Shown: positions 1 to 5,569 of the stretch, piece by piece
Position numbering within the stretch: position 1 is the stretch's first letter
How the letters are laid out: each line of letters begins with the position of its first letter
From: DATMYQ01 sp035560935
GTDB taxonomy: Bacteria > Bacillota > Negativicutes > Sporomusales > Sporomusaceae
Direction: 5' to 3'
Assembly: GCA_035560935.1 (NCBI GenBank)
Contig: DATMYQ010000127.1
Coordinates: 1-12,216 of the forward strand
Length of the DNA stretch: 12,216 nt
The notes under the pieces: model-generated
Database searches by the model: none
The model's input: only the letters and a program-made list of their open reading frames with translations
Told to the model about the DNA's origin: nothing
Position numbers and translations under genes: made by a program

Positions 1-111
1 AAATTTGAAAGCGATTTCCCATTCTATAGTGTCTATATCGTAGTTTTTCGGAAAAATTTTAGTGGCGGAAATTGTGAAATACCATTCTGCAAACGGAACG
101 AAATATATAGA
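1..111. other. AT-rich flank, no gene identified
   Basis: This stretch is AT-rich compared with the rest of the window and lies beyond the terminator of the leftmost minus-strand gene. One plus-strand frame stays open from base 1 to a TGA at 130-132 (about 43 codons). It runs straight into the terminator stem, has an unremarkable composition and shows no recognisable motif, so I do not call it a gene. It could be the end of a gene that begins outside the window. Confidence 0.4.
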
Positions 112-149
112 AACCCCCGCTCCGGTGCCTGATGGCGGAAGCGGGGGTT
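112..149 (-). terminator. Intrinsic terminator of the minus-strand secreted-protein gene
   Basis: AACCCCCGC (112-120) pairs with GCGGGGGTT (141-149) in a 9-bp GC-rich stem. Read on the minus strand the hairpin begins 11 bases past the stop codon and is followed by a U-rich tail (TTTCTATATATTTCG). This has the shape of a rho-independent terminator for the gene at 161-517. The plus-strand side has only two T residues after the stem, so it is probably not efficient in both directions. Confidence 0.75.
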
Positions 150-160
150 AACGGGAAGAA

Positions 161-517
161 CTATGGCCGTTCGGCCGTGGCTTTCCATTTGGCGCCGACG
201 CTGACGGACCAGGCCTTGCTGCGGTCACGAGAGATGAAGGAACCGATGCGAATATGCTTTTCATAAGGCTGCAGGATGAGCACGCCGGATATTAAGCTGC
301 CGTTTACGTTCTCCTGGGTTACAATGTACGGACTGACGTAAATTTCTTCCCCTACGCTACTGTCGACATAAAAGTCAGCACCATAATCGTAGCCGCTGGA
401 ATCGGTCAGATATTCGCCGTACACCGTGACGTTTTCCGCGGCCTGTACCGGGTGGAAACCTCCGGGTAGCAGAGCGGTCAACAAGAAAAATATCGCTAAG
501 AAACCCAAGCTTTTCAT
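161..517 (-). CDS. Small secreted protein of unknown function
   Basis: Encodes about 118 residues. The start MKSLGFL at 517 is preferred because AAAGGAGG lies 9 bases upstream. An ATG two codons earlier (523) is only 3 bases from the same site, and a longer form from 550 would put charged residues ahead of the signal. Residues 1-26 look like a classical signal peptide: Met-Lys start, a hydrophobic stretch of about 14 residues (LGFLAIFFLLTALL), and an Ala-rich cleavage site near VQA-AEN. The mature part is about 90 residues, rich in Tyr, Ser, Val and Gly, with no Cys, and looks like a small beta-rich exported domain. I do not recognise the family. It is transcribed alone, divergent from the rest of the window, with its own terminator and a candidate promoter near 602-630. 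The reading frame is intact and the export prediction is fairly secure; the function is unknown. Confidence 0.8.
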   Translation of the reverse strand: MKSLGFLAIFFLLTALLPGGFHPVQAAENVTVYGEYLTDSSGYDYGADFYVDSSVGEEIYVSPYIVTQENVNGSLISGVLILQPYEKHIRIGSFISRDRSKAWSVSVGAKWKATAERP

Positions 518-601
518 TATCATAACCCTCCTTTCGGTTTGTCCCGGCAAGAAACATTCGAAAAAGTGGACTACGGATCAAAAAATGATGTTCTTATCTT
601 T

Positions 602-630
602 AGTGTACAGGGCATGGTGCGAAATATCAA
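602..630 (-). promoter_or_regulatory. Candidate sigma-A promoter for the secreted-protein gene
   Basis: Read on the minus strand there is a -35-like TTGATA (630-625; 5 of 6 matches to TTGACA), a 17-base spacer, and a -10-like TACACT (607-602; 4 of 6 to TATAAT). Transcription would start near 595, giving a leader of about 75 bases before the start at 517. Spacing and orientation fit; no experimental support is visible. Confidence 0.45.
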
Positions 631-700
631 TTGCAAAAATGAGTTTATTCAGAATATTTCGTAAAAAACAAAAGAGGCCAACAAGAGGCTTTAACAATAA

Positions 701-720
701 GCAATGTTCCGGAACACTGC
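701..720. promoter_or_regulatory. Near-perfect 20-bp palindrome, candidate operator
   Basis: The core TGTTCCGGAACA (705-716) is a perfect 12-bp palindrome. The symmetry extends to 701-720 with a single mismatched pair (A704/C717). There is no loop, so it fits a DNA site for a dimeric regulator better than an RNA hairpin. It sits in the divergent spacer between the secreted-protein and membrane-protein genes, about 70 bases upstream of the candidate minus promoter. The regulator is unknown; the sequence does not match the Gram-positive LexA box. Confidence 0.45.
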
Positions 721-897
721 GAAGGCGGGCAGAATGGCAGCGCAGGATGTCGTTTTTTTACAATACAAGTCCCGTAACCGGAAGGCAAAATGGAATAGGT
801 TGGATCTTGCCGGTTGTACACCGGCGCACTTACCATCGTGCCGGAAATAGGCTGCGGATCGAAATATCGAATGTGAACGCTAAGGAGTGGCTACAGA

Positions 898-1548
898 ATG
901 AAAAAATACGCGCAAATCTATATCGCTGTCTGGGTTCTTGTGGTGATTTTATTTGGCAGCAGCGTGGTTGCTGTTTCATCAGGTAATGGGACATTGCGTT
1001 TTATGGGTACCCGAGTGAATTTGGCTCAGGGAAGTTCGTACCAATTGTATAAAATTAATGATTCCCTGGCTTTTGAACTACAAAATGGCCGTATCTCTCT
1101 GGTGAGTTACGAAAAAACATCCGGGTTATACGCGTTGGCCGGAGAGTATCAACATACGCCGGTGGACGCCCCGGGAAGTGTTTTTATGGTATCGGCCGAC
1201 TATCAGCAGGAGGATTATGTGTATAGCGCCAATCCGATGGGACGTACTACTATTGTCAATGTAAAAACGGGCGAAAAAGTTGGACAGTTAGTGAAAGCTG
1301 ATCCTCTGGCTGCGGACTATAAGCCGGTTGATGCCAGGCAGTTGCCGGAATATCGACAAAAAGGACTGGTGTTTGAAGAGCAATACAAACTGACATTGGG
1401 TAAAATTTCGGAAAAATATCAACGCCTCTATACTTACAGTGAAAAACTTTTTGTCCTTGAGATGGCCTTTATGCTTATCTTTTTCATCCTGGCACTGGCG
1501 GGAATTCCGCTTTTCAAATCGCGCGCCAGGCATTCATCCGGAATGTGA
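898..1548 (+). CDS. Two-pass membrane protein of unknown function
   Basis: Encodes 216 residues; AAGGAG at 882-887 with 10-base spacing supports the ATG. Residues about 6-27 form a hydrophobic segment after Met-Lys-Lys, and residues about 185-206 form a second one followed by the basic tail KSRAR. By the positive-inside rule both ends are cytoplasmic and the roughly 155 residues between are outside the membrane. The outer part has short hydrophobic repeats typical of beta structure and then a polar stretch rich in Lys, Glu and Tyr before the second helix. There are no Cys residues, catalytic motifs or lipobox. I do not recognise the family. Base composition is more AT-rich than in the genes to the right. 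It may share a transcript with the small gene 33 bases downstream. It could be an envelope sensor or a scaffold, but nothing in the sequence decides this. Confidence 0.8.
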   Translation: MKKYAQIYIAVWVLVVILFGSSVVAVSSGNGTLRFMGTRVNLAQGSSYQLYKINDSLAFELQNGRISLVSYEKTSGLYALAGEYQHTPVDAPGSVFMVSADYQQEDYVYSANPMGRTTIVNVKTGEKVGQLVKADPLAADYKPVDARQLPEYRQKGLVFEEQYKLTLGKISEKYQRLYTYSEKLFVLEMAFMLIFFILALAGIPLFKSRARHSSGM

Positions 1549-1581
1549 AGGACTGCCACGACGAGAAGGAAAATGGAATAA

Positions 1582-1806
1582 ATGGTGACTGTTATTGAAA
1601 AGGTGGAAGAACGGAACCGTGCGGCAGAGTATCTTGCGGCGTGGTTCCGTTCTTTGCGGGAAGACGTTCCGGCGGTGAGAATCTTGATAATCAATGAATT
1701 ATCCGGCGAAAAGACGGACAAGAGGACGATTTGCTGGGAAACGCAGCAATATGCTGTTGTACTTTTGGCAGATGATGCGATACAATTGTGTCTGGTATAT
1801 CAATAG
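1582..1806 (+). CDS. Small hypothetical protein, contains a long hairpin
   Basis: Encodes 74 residues. The ATG follows GAAGGA (1565-1570) at 11 bases. Codon use and the alternation of charged and hydrophobic residues look like real coding sequence: an N-terminal amphipathic helix rich in Glu and Arg (residues about 4-28), an ILIINE strand, and a C-terminal AVVLLADD-type strand. No motif, signal or membrane span is visible and I do not recognise it. It lies 33 bases after the membrane-protein gene and 70 bases before the thioesterase gene. A perfect 12-bp inverted repeat (1607-1618 / 1643-1654) lies within the N-terminal helix region. The opposite strand across this repeat is also open and encodes a similar peptide, a by-product of the repeat. 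A structured untranslated element instead of a gene cannot be excluded. Confidence 0.55.
   Translation: MVTVIEKVEERNRAAEYLAAWFRSLREDVPAVRILIINELSGEKTDKRTICWETQQYAVVLLADDAIQLCLVYQ
1607..1654 (+). repeat. Long inverted repeat / RNA hairpin inside the small gene
   Basis: AAGAACGGAACC (1607-1618) is the exact reverse complement of GGTTCCGTTCTT (1643-1654). Pairing continues inward through two G-U pairs (1619/1642, 1620/1641), two Watson-Crick pairs (1621/1640, 1622/1639), one mismatch, and three more pairs (1624-1626 with 1635-1637). This gives a stem of about 20 positions with a short loop near 1628-1633. Only TTCTTTGC follows, so it is at best a weak terminator for the upstream gene. Confidence 0.7.
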
Positions 1807-1876
1807 TGGCAAGAATGGTTAGCAGTGTGGCAAGCTACTGATTTGTATGAAAAAACCACAGGAGCGGTGATATTCG

Positions 1877-2293
1877 ATGAAGGTGACAGTGCGCGAACGG
1901 GTGCGCTTTGTTGAAACGGACTTAATGGGAGTGGTGCACCACGCCAATTATTTCCGCTGGTTTGAAGTGGGGCGGGTGGAATATCTGCGTCAGGCCGGGA
2001 TCTTACTCAATGATATGATGGCGGATGGTATCGTATTTCCCATTCGCGATGTCAGCTGCCGTTATCTGGCGTCGGCCCGCTTTGACGATGTATTGTTGAT
2101 TGAGGCAACGCTGGCGGAGGTGTCCAAGGTAAAAATGGTGTTTACTTATCGGGTGCTGCGCGAAGCGGACGGGGTTTTGCTGGTTACCGGCCAAACCCAA
2201 AATGTGTTCACCAATCCGGAAGGAAAGATGCTCCGGCTGCCGGATTGCTGGTATGAGAAACTGGTTGAGGGTCAAAAAGAAACTCTGCCCTGA
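1877..2293 (+). CDS. Acyl-CoA thioesterase, YbgC/FcbC family
   Basis: Encodes 138 residues, the usual length for single-hotdog thioesterases related to YbgC and 4-hydroxybenzoyl-CoA thioesterase. Such enzymes hydrolyse acyl-CoA thioesters to free acid and CoA in the cytoplasm, normally as tetramers. The family signature is clear at the N-terminus: V-R-F-x-E-T-D15-x-M-G-V-V-H-H-A-N-Y25-x-R-W-F-E, where Asp15 is the expected catalytic residue and the following Gly-Val-Val-His-x-x-x-Tyr segment lines the active site. VGRVEYLR continues the central helix, and VFTYRV and TQNVFTN fit the later strands. The start follows AGGAG at about 12 bases. Substrate chain length and physiological role cannot be read from the sequence. 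The neighbouring genes give no specific CoA substrate, although the 2-hydroxyacyl-CoA dehydratase-type pair at 3719-5550 is also linked to acyl-CoA chemistry. Confidence 0.9.
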   Translation: MKVTVRERVRFVETDLMGVVHHANYFRWFEVGRVEYLRQAGILLNDMMADGIVFPIRDVSCRYLASARFDDVLLIEATLAEVSKVKMVFTYRVLREADGVLLVTGQTQNVFTNPEGKMLRLPDCWYEKLVEGQKETLP

Positions 2294-2378
2294 CCGCCGG
2301 GGGGCAGGACTTTGCTGCTCAATAGCGAAATGAAGATAAAGTCAGCTAAGAAAAGGATAAAAATGGAGGCGTATCAAT

Positions 2379-2921
2379 GTGATCTGGTTAGGTGGTATCA
2401 TAGTGGGAGCCGCGCTGCTGGCGCTGGCTGTCTGGCTGTACATTCTCCGGCAGGGGGATGCGCATTTTGAATTCGTGGTAGACCGGCGGACGCCGTTTGC
2501 GTTAACAGAACTGACAACGCAGCGGGCGGTGTTTACCAGCCGGGTGCCATTTGTAAACAATGGCACGCAGGATGGAACCATCATGGATGCGTTCACGCGG
2601 CATCATTTGCCCTGCGAACAGTTTGACGGAGTGGAAGTGGCTTCTCGCCTGCATCTGGAAACCGCGGTACGGGATGACGGTTATTTTGAATCGGTTATTT
2701 TTTACAAAGGAACCGGCAGCGCGGTGGTTGTCACGGTGATTCTTACCGCCAAAAACGGTGATATTCAGGCAACGTTGCAGGATATGGTGGATATGCCGGT
2801 GGACATTATGTATCAGATCGTGGCGCGCAGTGAATGGTATATACATAAGACCCGAATGGTCATGACGTCTGAAGAAATTCAGCAGGCACTGGCCGCCGGA
2901 ATTTCAAAGGGACAGGGGTGA
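2379..2921 (+). CDS. Membrane-anchored protein of unknown function (GTG start)
   Basis: Encodes 180 residues from a GTG at 2379, placed 9 bases after GGAGG (2365-2369). The overlapping ATG at 2377 is followed at once by TGA and cannot be the start. Residues about 2-23 (IWLGGIIVGAALLALAVWLY) form one strong transmembrane helix, and the remaining roughly 155 residues are soluble. The soluble part alternates strand-like segments such as FEFVVDR, RAVFTSRVPFVN, LHLETAV and AVVVTVILTA with short polar turns, and ends in a helical stretch (SEEIQQALAAGI). There is a single Cys and no catalytic motif. I do not recognise the family; topology is undecided, although the Arg just after the helix hints at a cytoplasmic soluble domain. 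The stop is 7 bases before the CofE-like start, so the two are almost certainly co-expressed and may act together. Confidence 0.8.
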   Translation: MIWLGGIIVGAALLALAVWLYILRQGDAHFEFVVDRRTPFALTELTTQRAVFTSRVPFVNNGTQDGTIMDAFTRHHLPCEQFDGVEVASRLHLETAVRDDGYFESVIFYKGTGSAVVVTVILTAKNGDIQATLQDMVDMPVDIMYQIVARSEWYIHKTRMVMTSEEIQQALAAGISKGQG

Positions 2922-2928
2922 GCAGGAA

Positions 2929-3591
2929 ATGAGTGCTGTGGAATTAAAACCTGTACGGACCCGGATTGTGACGCCGCAGAATAATATTGTCGACGTCATT
3001 GAACAATATGCCAAAGACGATGTGGAGCCGGGTGACGTGGTCTGTGTGGCAGAAAGCGTCGTGGCGATTACCCAGGGCCGGTTAACCCGGCCGGAAGACT
3101 TAACGGTATGTTTTTTGGCCAGAATTTTAAACCGTTTTATACCGCAGGCAGGCAGTATGTCCAGTGTGTATGGTATGCAGGCAGTAATGGATGTTGAAGG
3201 AAAATGGCGGGTGCTGTGGGCGATGCTCGTCGGTGCCCTGGCGAAATTGGTGGGTAAAGACGGGGTCTTTTATCAAATGGCGGGGCGACAGGCGGCGCTG
3301 GTGGATGATGTGACCGGTACCATGCCGCCGTTTGACAAGCATATTGTATATGGCCCCAGCAATGCTTCGCAGGTGGCGGAAGAAATCAGGCAGCGGCTGG
3401 GCTGCTTCGGTGCCGCGGTGACGGATGTTAACGACCTGAAACGGGCCTTGGTGGTGGGAATCACGCCGGGAGTCGACGGCCCGACGCTTTGCCGCATTTT
3501 GATCGACAACCCGTTTGGCAACGCCAGTCAGAAAACACCGATTGTTATCATTAAAAATTATGCTGCCACCGCGGGCGAAGCAGCGAAATAA
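2929..3591 (+). CDS. CofE-like protein, F420-0:L-glutamate ligase family
   Basis: Encodes 220 residues resembling the CofE (F420-0:gamma-L-glutamyl ligase) fold. Visible similarities are an early R-T-x-x-V-T-P segment, then EPGDVVCVAESVVAITQGR (residues 33-51), which corresponds to the conserved region 'GD-hydrophobic-A/K-S-x-x-G-R', a central G-K-D-G-V-F-Y turn, and a C-terminal strand PIVIIKN. In archaea and actinobacteria CofE adds glutamates to F420-0 through gamma-glutamyl bonds using GTP. The downstream NAGID-type motif of archaeal enzymes is not seen, and most Firmicutes do not make F420, so the true acceptor is unknown. The start follows AGGGG/GCAGGA just past the upstream stop. The gene ends the operon, 6 bases ahead of two hairpins. 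Family assignment is fairly secure; a ligase activity is inference. Confidence 0.7.
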   Translation: MSAVELKPVRTRIVTPQNNIVDVIEQYAKDDVEPGDVVCVAESVVAITQGRLTRPEDLTVCFLARILNRFIPQAGSMSSVYGMQAVMDVEGKWRVLWAMLVGALAKLVGKDGVFYQMAGRQAALVDDVTGTMPPFDKHIVYGPSNASQVAEEIRQRLGCFGAAVTDVNDLKRALVVGITPGVDGPTLCRILIDNPFGNASQKTPIVIIKNYAATAGEAAK

Positions 3592-3596
3592 GACAC

Positions 3597-3629
3597 AGGA
3601 GGGAGGATAGGCTGCCTATCCTCCTTCCT
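3597..3629 (+). terminator. 15-bp hairpin just past the CofE-like stop codon
   Basis: Bases 3597-3611 (AGGAGGGAGGATAGG) pair with 3615-3629 (CCTATCCTCCTTCCT) around a CTG loop, with one G-U pair. It has no T-run right after it, so termination alone would be weak; it may protect the 3' end or act with the next hairpin. The left arm contains Shine-Dalgarno-like AGGAGG and the right arm CCTCCTT, but no start codon follows at a useful distance. Confidence 0.55.
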
Positions 3630-3646
3630 ACTGTCTGGGTTTGTCG

Positions 3647-3675
3647 GCGAAGCGCAAAAACGCTTCGCGTTTTTT
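3647..3675 (+). terminator. Strong intrinsic terminator
   Basis: GCGAAGCG (3647-3654) pairs with CGCTTCGC (3661-3668) around a CAAAAA loop and is followed by GTTTTTT. This is a textbook rho-independent terminator that ends transcription of the thioesterase to CofE-like run and separates it from the dehydratase operon. Confidence 0.9.
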
Positions 3676-3718
3676 AGGTTTTCGTATTACAATAGGGATA
3701 TCGGATAAGGAGAGAGGG

Positions 3719-4759
3719 ATGAGTATGGGGCGTATCGGCATTACCACCACAGTTCCGGTGGAAATTATTATCGCTGCCGGACAGGTGCCGGTGGATTTAA
3801 ATAACCTGTTTATTACCGATCCGGCCGCTGTCCGCCTAGTGGAGGCGGCGGAGGACGCCGGTTATCCCCGCAATATCTGCGGCTGGATTAAAGGATTGTA
3901 TTCGGTGGTGGTACCGCCGGAAGAGAATGCGGGCAGCGGTGACACCACCCGGATTGTGGATCGGGTCATTGCGGTTACCCAGGGAGATTGCAGCAACACG
4001 CACGCACTGATGGAGACGCTTCAGATGGCCGGTGTGGAGACACTGCCCTTTGCCTATCCCTATGATCGGGATACCGATTTGCTGCGGTTACAAATGGACA
4101 AGATGATTGGGGCACTGGGAACGAATTGGCAACGGGTGCTGGCAGTTAAAGAACAACTGGACGGGCTGCGATCCCGGGTGGCGGAAGTTGACCGGCTGAC
4201 CTGGCAGGAAAATACGGTGGATGGCTGGCACAATCATTATTTCCAGGTTTGCTGCAGTGATTTTAATGGTGACGCGGCGGCTTTTGACGAAGAAGTAACC
4301 GCGTTTCTGGAGACAGCCCGGGGGGCTGCCGAGTTCACCGAGGACTTGCGGTTGGGCTATATTGGCGTACCACCGATTTTCACCGACATTTATCCTTACC
4401 TGGAAAATAACGGCGCTCGCGTGGTGTTCAACGAGGTGCAGCGCCAGTTTGCGATGCCATTTGCCGTACCGGCGGAACCTGGTCCCTGCACGGTGGAGCA
4501 GTATGTGGACCAGTACCGGAGCTATACGTACCCCTATGGCGTGTTTGGCCGGATTGATGATATTCGCCGGGAGATGGAACGACGCAACCTGGATGGGCTG
4601 ATTCATTATGTGCAGAGTTTTTGTTTCCGGCAAATTGAGGATATGATTTTTCAGGAAAAGCTGGACATCCCTATTCTGACCATTGAGGGAGATCGCCCCG
4701 GCCGGCTGGATGCCCGGACAAAATTGCGAATTGACAGTTTTCTGGAAATGCTGCGATAA
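3719..4759 (+). CDS. 2-hydroxyacyl-CoA dehydratase-family Fe-S protein (HgdB/YjiM/DCCP-like)
   Basis: Encodes 346 residues from ATG 3719, 6 bases after AAGGAG; a longer frame reaching 3641 would overlap the terminator. The fold is that of 2-hydroxyacyl-CoA dehydratase D subunits, which bind a [4Fe-4S] cluster through three cysteines. The expected ones are C54 (RNICGWIKG), C91 (TQGDCSNTH) and C302 (QSFCFRQIED). The segment GYIGVPPIFTDIYPYLE (213-229) followed by GARVVFNEVQRQF, and the tail PILTIEGDRPGRLDART, are typical of the family. Three more cysteines (C178, C179, C257) give six in total. Only one such subunit is present, whereas true dehydratases are heterodimers. That favours the homodimeric branch that includes E. 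coli YjiM and the double-cubane cluster protein of Carboxydothermus. The substrate is unknown. The activase gene begins 17 bases downstream, so they form a donor-acceptor pair. Confidence 0.88.
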   Translation: MSMGRIGITTTVPVEIIIAAGQVPVDLNNLFITDPAAVRLVEAAEDAGYPRNICGWIKGLYSVVVPPEENAGSGDTTRIVDRVIAVTQGDCSNTHALMETLQMAGVETLPFAYPYDRDTDLLRLQMDKMIGALGTNWQRVLAVKEQLDGLRSRVAEVDRLTWQENTVDGWHNHYFQVCCSDFNGDAAAFDEEVTAFLETARGAAEFTEDLRLGYIGVPPIFTDIYPYLENNGARVVFNEVQRQFAMPFAVPAEPGPCTVEQYVDQYRSYTYPYGVFGRIDDIRREMERRNLDGLIHYVQSFCFRQIEDMIFQEKLDIPILTIEGDRPGRLDARTKLRIDSFLEMLR

Positions 4760-4776
4760 AGGAGAAAAAAGAAAAA

Positions 4777-5550
4777 ATGCGTTGTGGAATTGACCTGGGC
4801 AGCCGCAGTGTGAAGCTGGTGCTGGTGAGGGATGGAAACGGCAAGCCGGAAGAACAGCTGGCACTGAGCCGGATTTATGAAACGGTGGCTTTTTACCGGG
4901 AGTTTGGCCAACGGACCGAGACGGGAATGGCGGTGGATTTCCCTGCGCTGGATATTGGTGAGATCGACAGCCTGACGGCCACCGGCTATGGCCGCCAGGC
5001 CCTGCAACTGGCTAATGCGGCGGTGATTCCCGAATTGAAGGCGCATGTGCTGGGCGCTGTCTGGCAAACAGGCCTCCGGGATTTTACCCTGCTGGATCTG
5101 GGCGGCCAGGACAGCAAAGTGATCAAGGTCCGCAAAGGAAGAATGGTGGATTTTCAAACAAATGACAAATGTGCGGCCAGCACCGGACGCTATTTGGAGA
5201 ATATGGCTGCGGTTCTGGGGATTAATTTGGATGAACTGGCACAATATAGTGATAAACCGGTGGAACTTAGCTCCACCTGTGCTATTTTTGGCGAATCAGA
5301 GCTAGTTGGCCGGATCGTGGAGGGATATCCTTTGGCAGAGCTGGCGGCGGGTGTTAATCATACCATTTACCGCCGTATCCGGCCATTACTGCGGGACTTG
5401 CGCAGCGATATTATTGTTTTTACCGGTGGTGTGGCATTGGGACCGGCTATCGGGGATATTATTTCCCGGGAAATGTCGGTGCAGGTGGTATTACCGCCGT
5501 ATCCGCAACTAAATGGCGCGATTGGCTGCGCCGTATACGCGGGGAAATGA
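4777..5550 (+). CDS. ATP-dependent activase for the dehydratase-family protein (BadF/BcrA/HgdC family)
   Basis: Encodes 257 residues, matching HgdC and YjiL in length. It is an ASKHA-fold ATPase of the BadF/BadG/BcrA/BcrD family. In this family a homodimer holds one [4Fe-4S] cluster between subunits and uses ATP hydrolysis to push a low-potential electron into its partner. Motifs are in order: phosphate-1 GIDLGSRSVK (4-13), TGYGRQAL (69-76), phosphate-2 DLGGQDSKVI (107-116), the cluster cysteines C132 (NDKCAASTGRYLE) and C168 (SSTCAIFGESE), and adenosine motif VFTGGVA (214-220). All hallmark residues are present, so it should be functional. The ribosome site AAAGGAG overlaps the upstream stop, which indicates coupling to the dehydratase gene. 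Its expected partner is the 3719-4759 protein. Oxygen sensitivity and a ferredoxin or flavodoxin electron source are inferred from the family. Confidence 0.95.
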   Translation: MRCGIDLGSRSVKLVLVRDGNGKPEEQLALSRIYETVAFYREFGQRTETGMAVDFPALDIGEIDSLTATGYGRQALQLANAAVIPELKAHVLGAVWQTGLRDFTLLDLGGQDSKVIKVRKGRMVDFQTNDKCAASTGRYLENMAAVLGINLDELAQYSDKPVELSSTCAIFGESELVGRIVEGYPLAELAAGVNHTIYRRIRPLLRDLRSDIIVFTGGVALGPAIGDIISREMSVQVVLPPYPQLNGAIGCAVYAGK

Positions 5551-5569
5551 AGGAAACGGGGTGGAAACG

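Larger units (their letters stand above)
551..897. other. Divergent intergenic spacer with regulatory potential
   Basis: About 350 bases between two divergently read genes, AT-rich at its left end. It contains the candidate minus-strand promoter, a 20-bp palindrome at 701-720 and a short hairpin at 809-825 (GCCGGT / ACCGGC with a TGTAC loop) that has no T-run and so is not a terminator. I found no convincing plus-strand promoter: a TACAAT at 759-764 has no acceptable -35. A plus-strand frame open across 426-986 overlaps both neighbouring genes, translates to an atypically Arg/Lys/Trp-rich peptide, and is not a gene. No tRNA or known riboswitch is recognised. Confidence 0.5.

Noticed and set aside
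1..132. Open plus-strand frame from the window edge to a TGA
   Set aside because: It is only about 43 codons, AT-rich, runs into the terminator stem of the opposite gene and shows no recognisable motif.
701..720. LexA/SOS box interpretation of the palindrome
   Set aside because: The Gram-positive box is CGAAC-N4-GTTCG; here the half-sites are TGTTCC/GGAACA with no spacer.
426..986. 186-codon plus-strand frame across the divergent spacer
   Set aside because: It overlaps the signal-peptide gene and the membrane-protein gene, has an abnormal Arg/Lys/Trp-rich composition and lacks a ribosome site.
2284..2308. Hairpin CTGCCC / GGGCAG at the end of the thioesterase gene as a terminator
   Set aside because: Six base pairs with an 11-base loop that includes the stop codon and no T-run after it; too weak to call.
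3641..3718. Longer N-terminus of the dehydratase-family protein
   Set aside because: It would begin inside the terminator at 3647-3675; AAGGAG lies just before ATG 3719, and homologous proteins begin near MGRIGIT.
4088..4864. 258-codon antisense frame opposite the dehydratase-family gene
   Set aside because: It is a codon-bias shadow of two well-supported plus-strand genes, with no ribosome site or motif.
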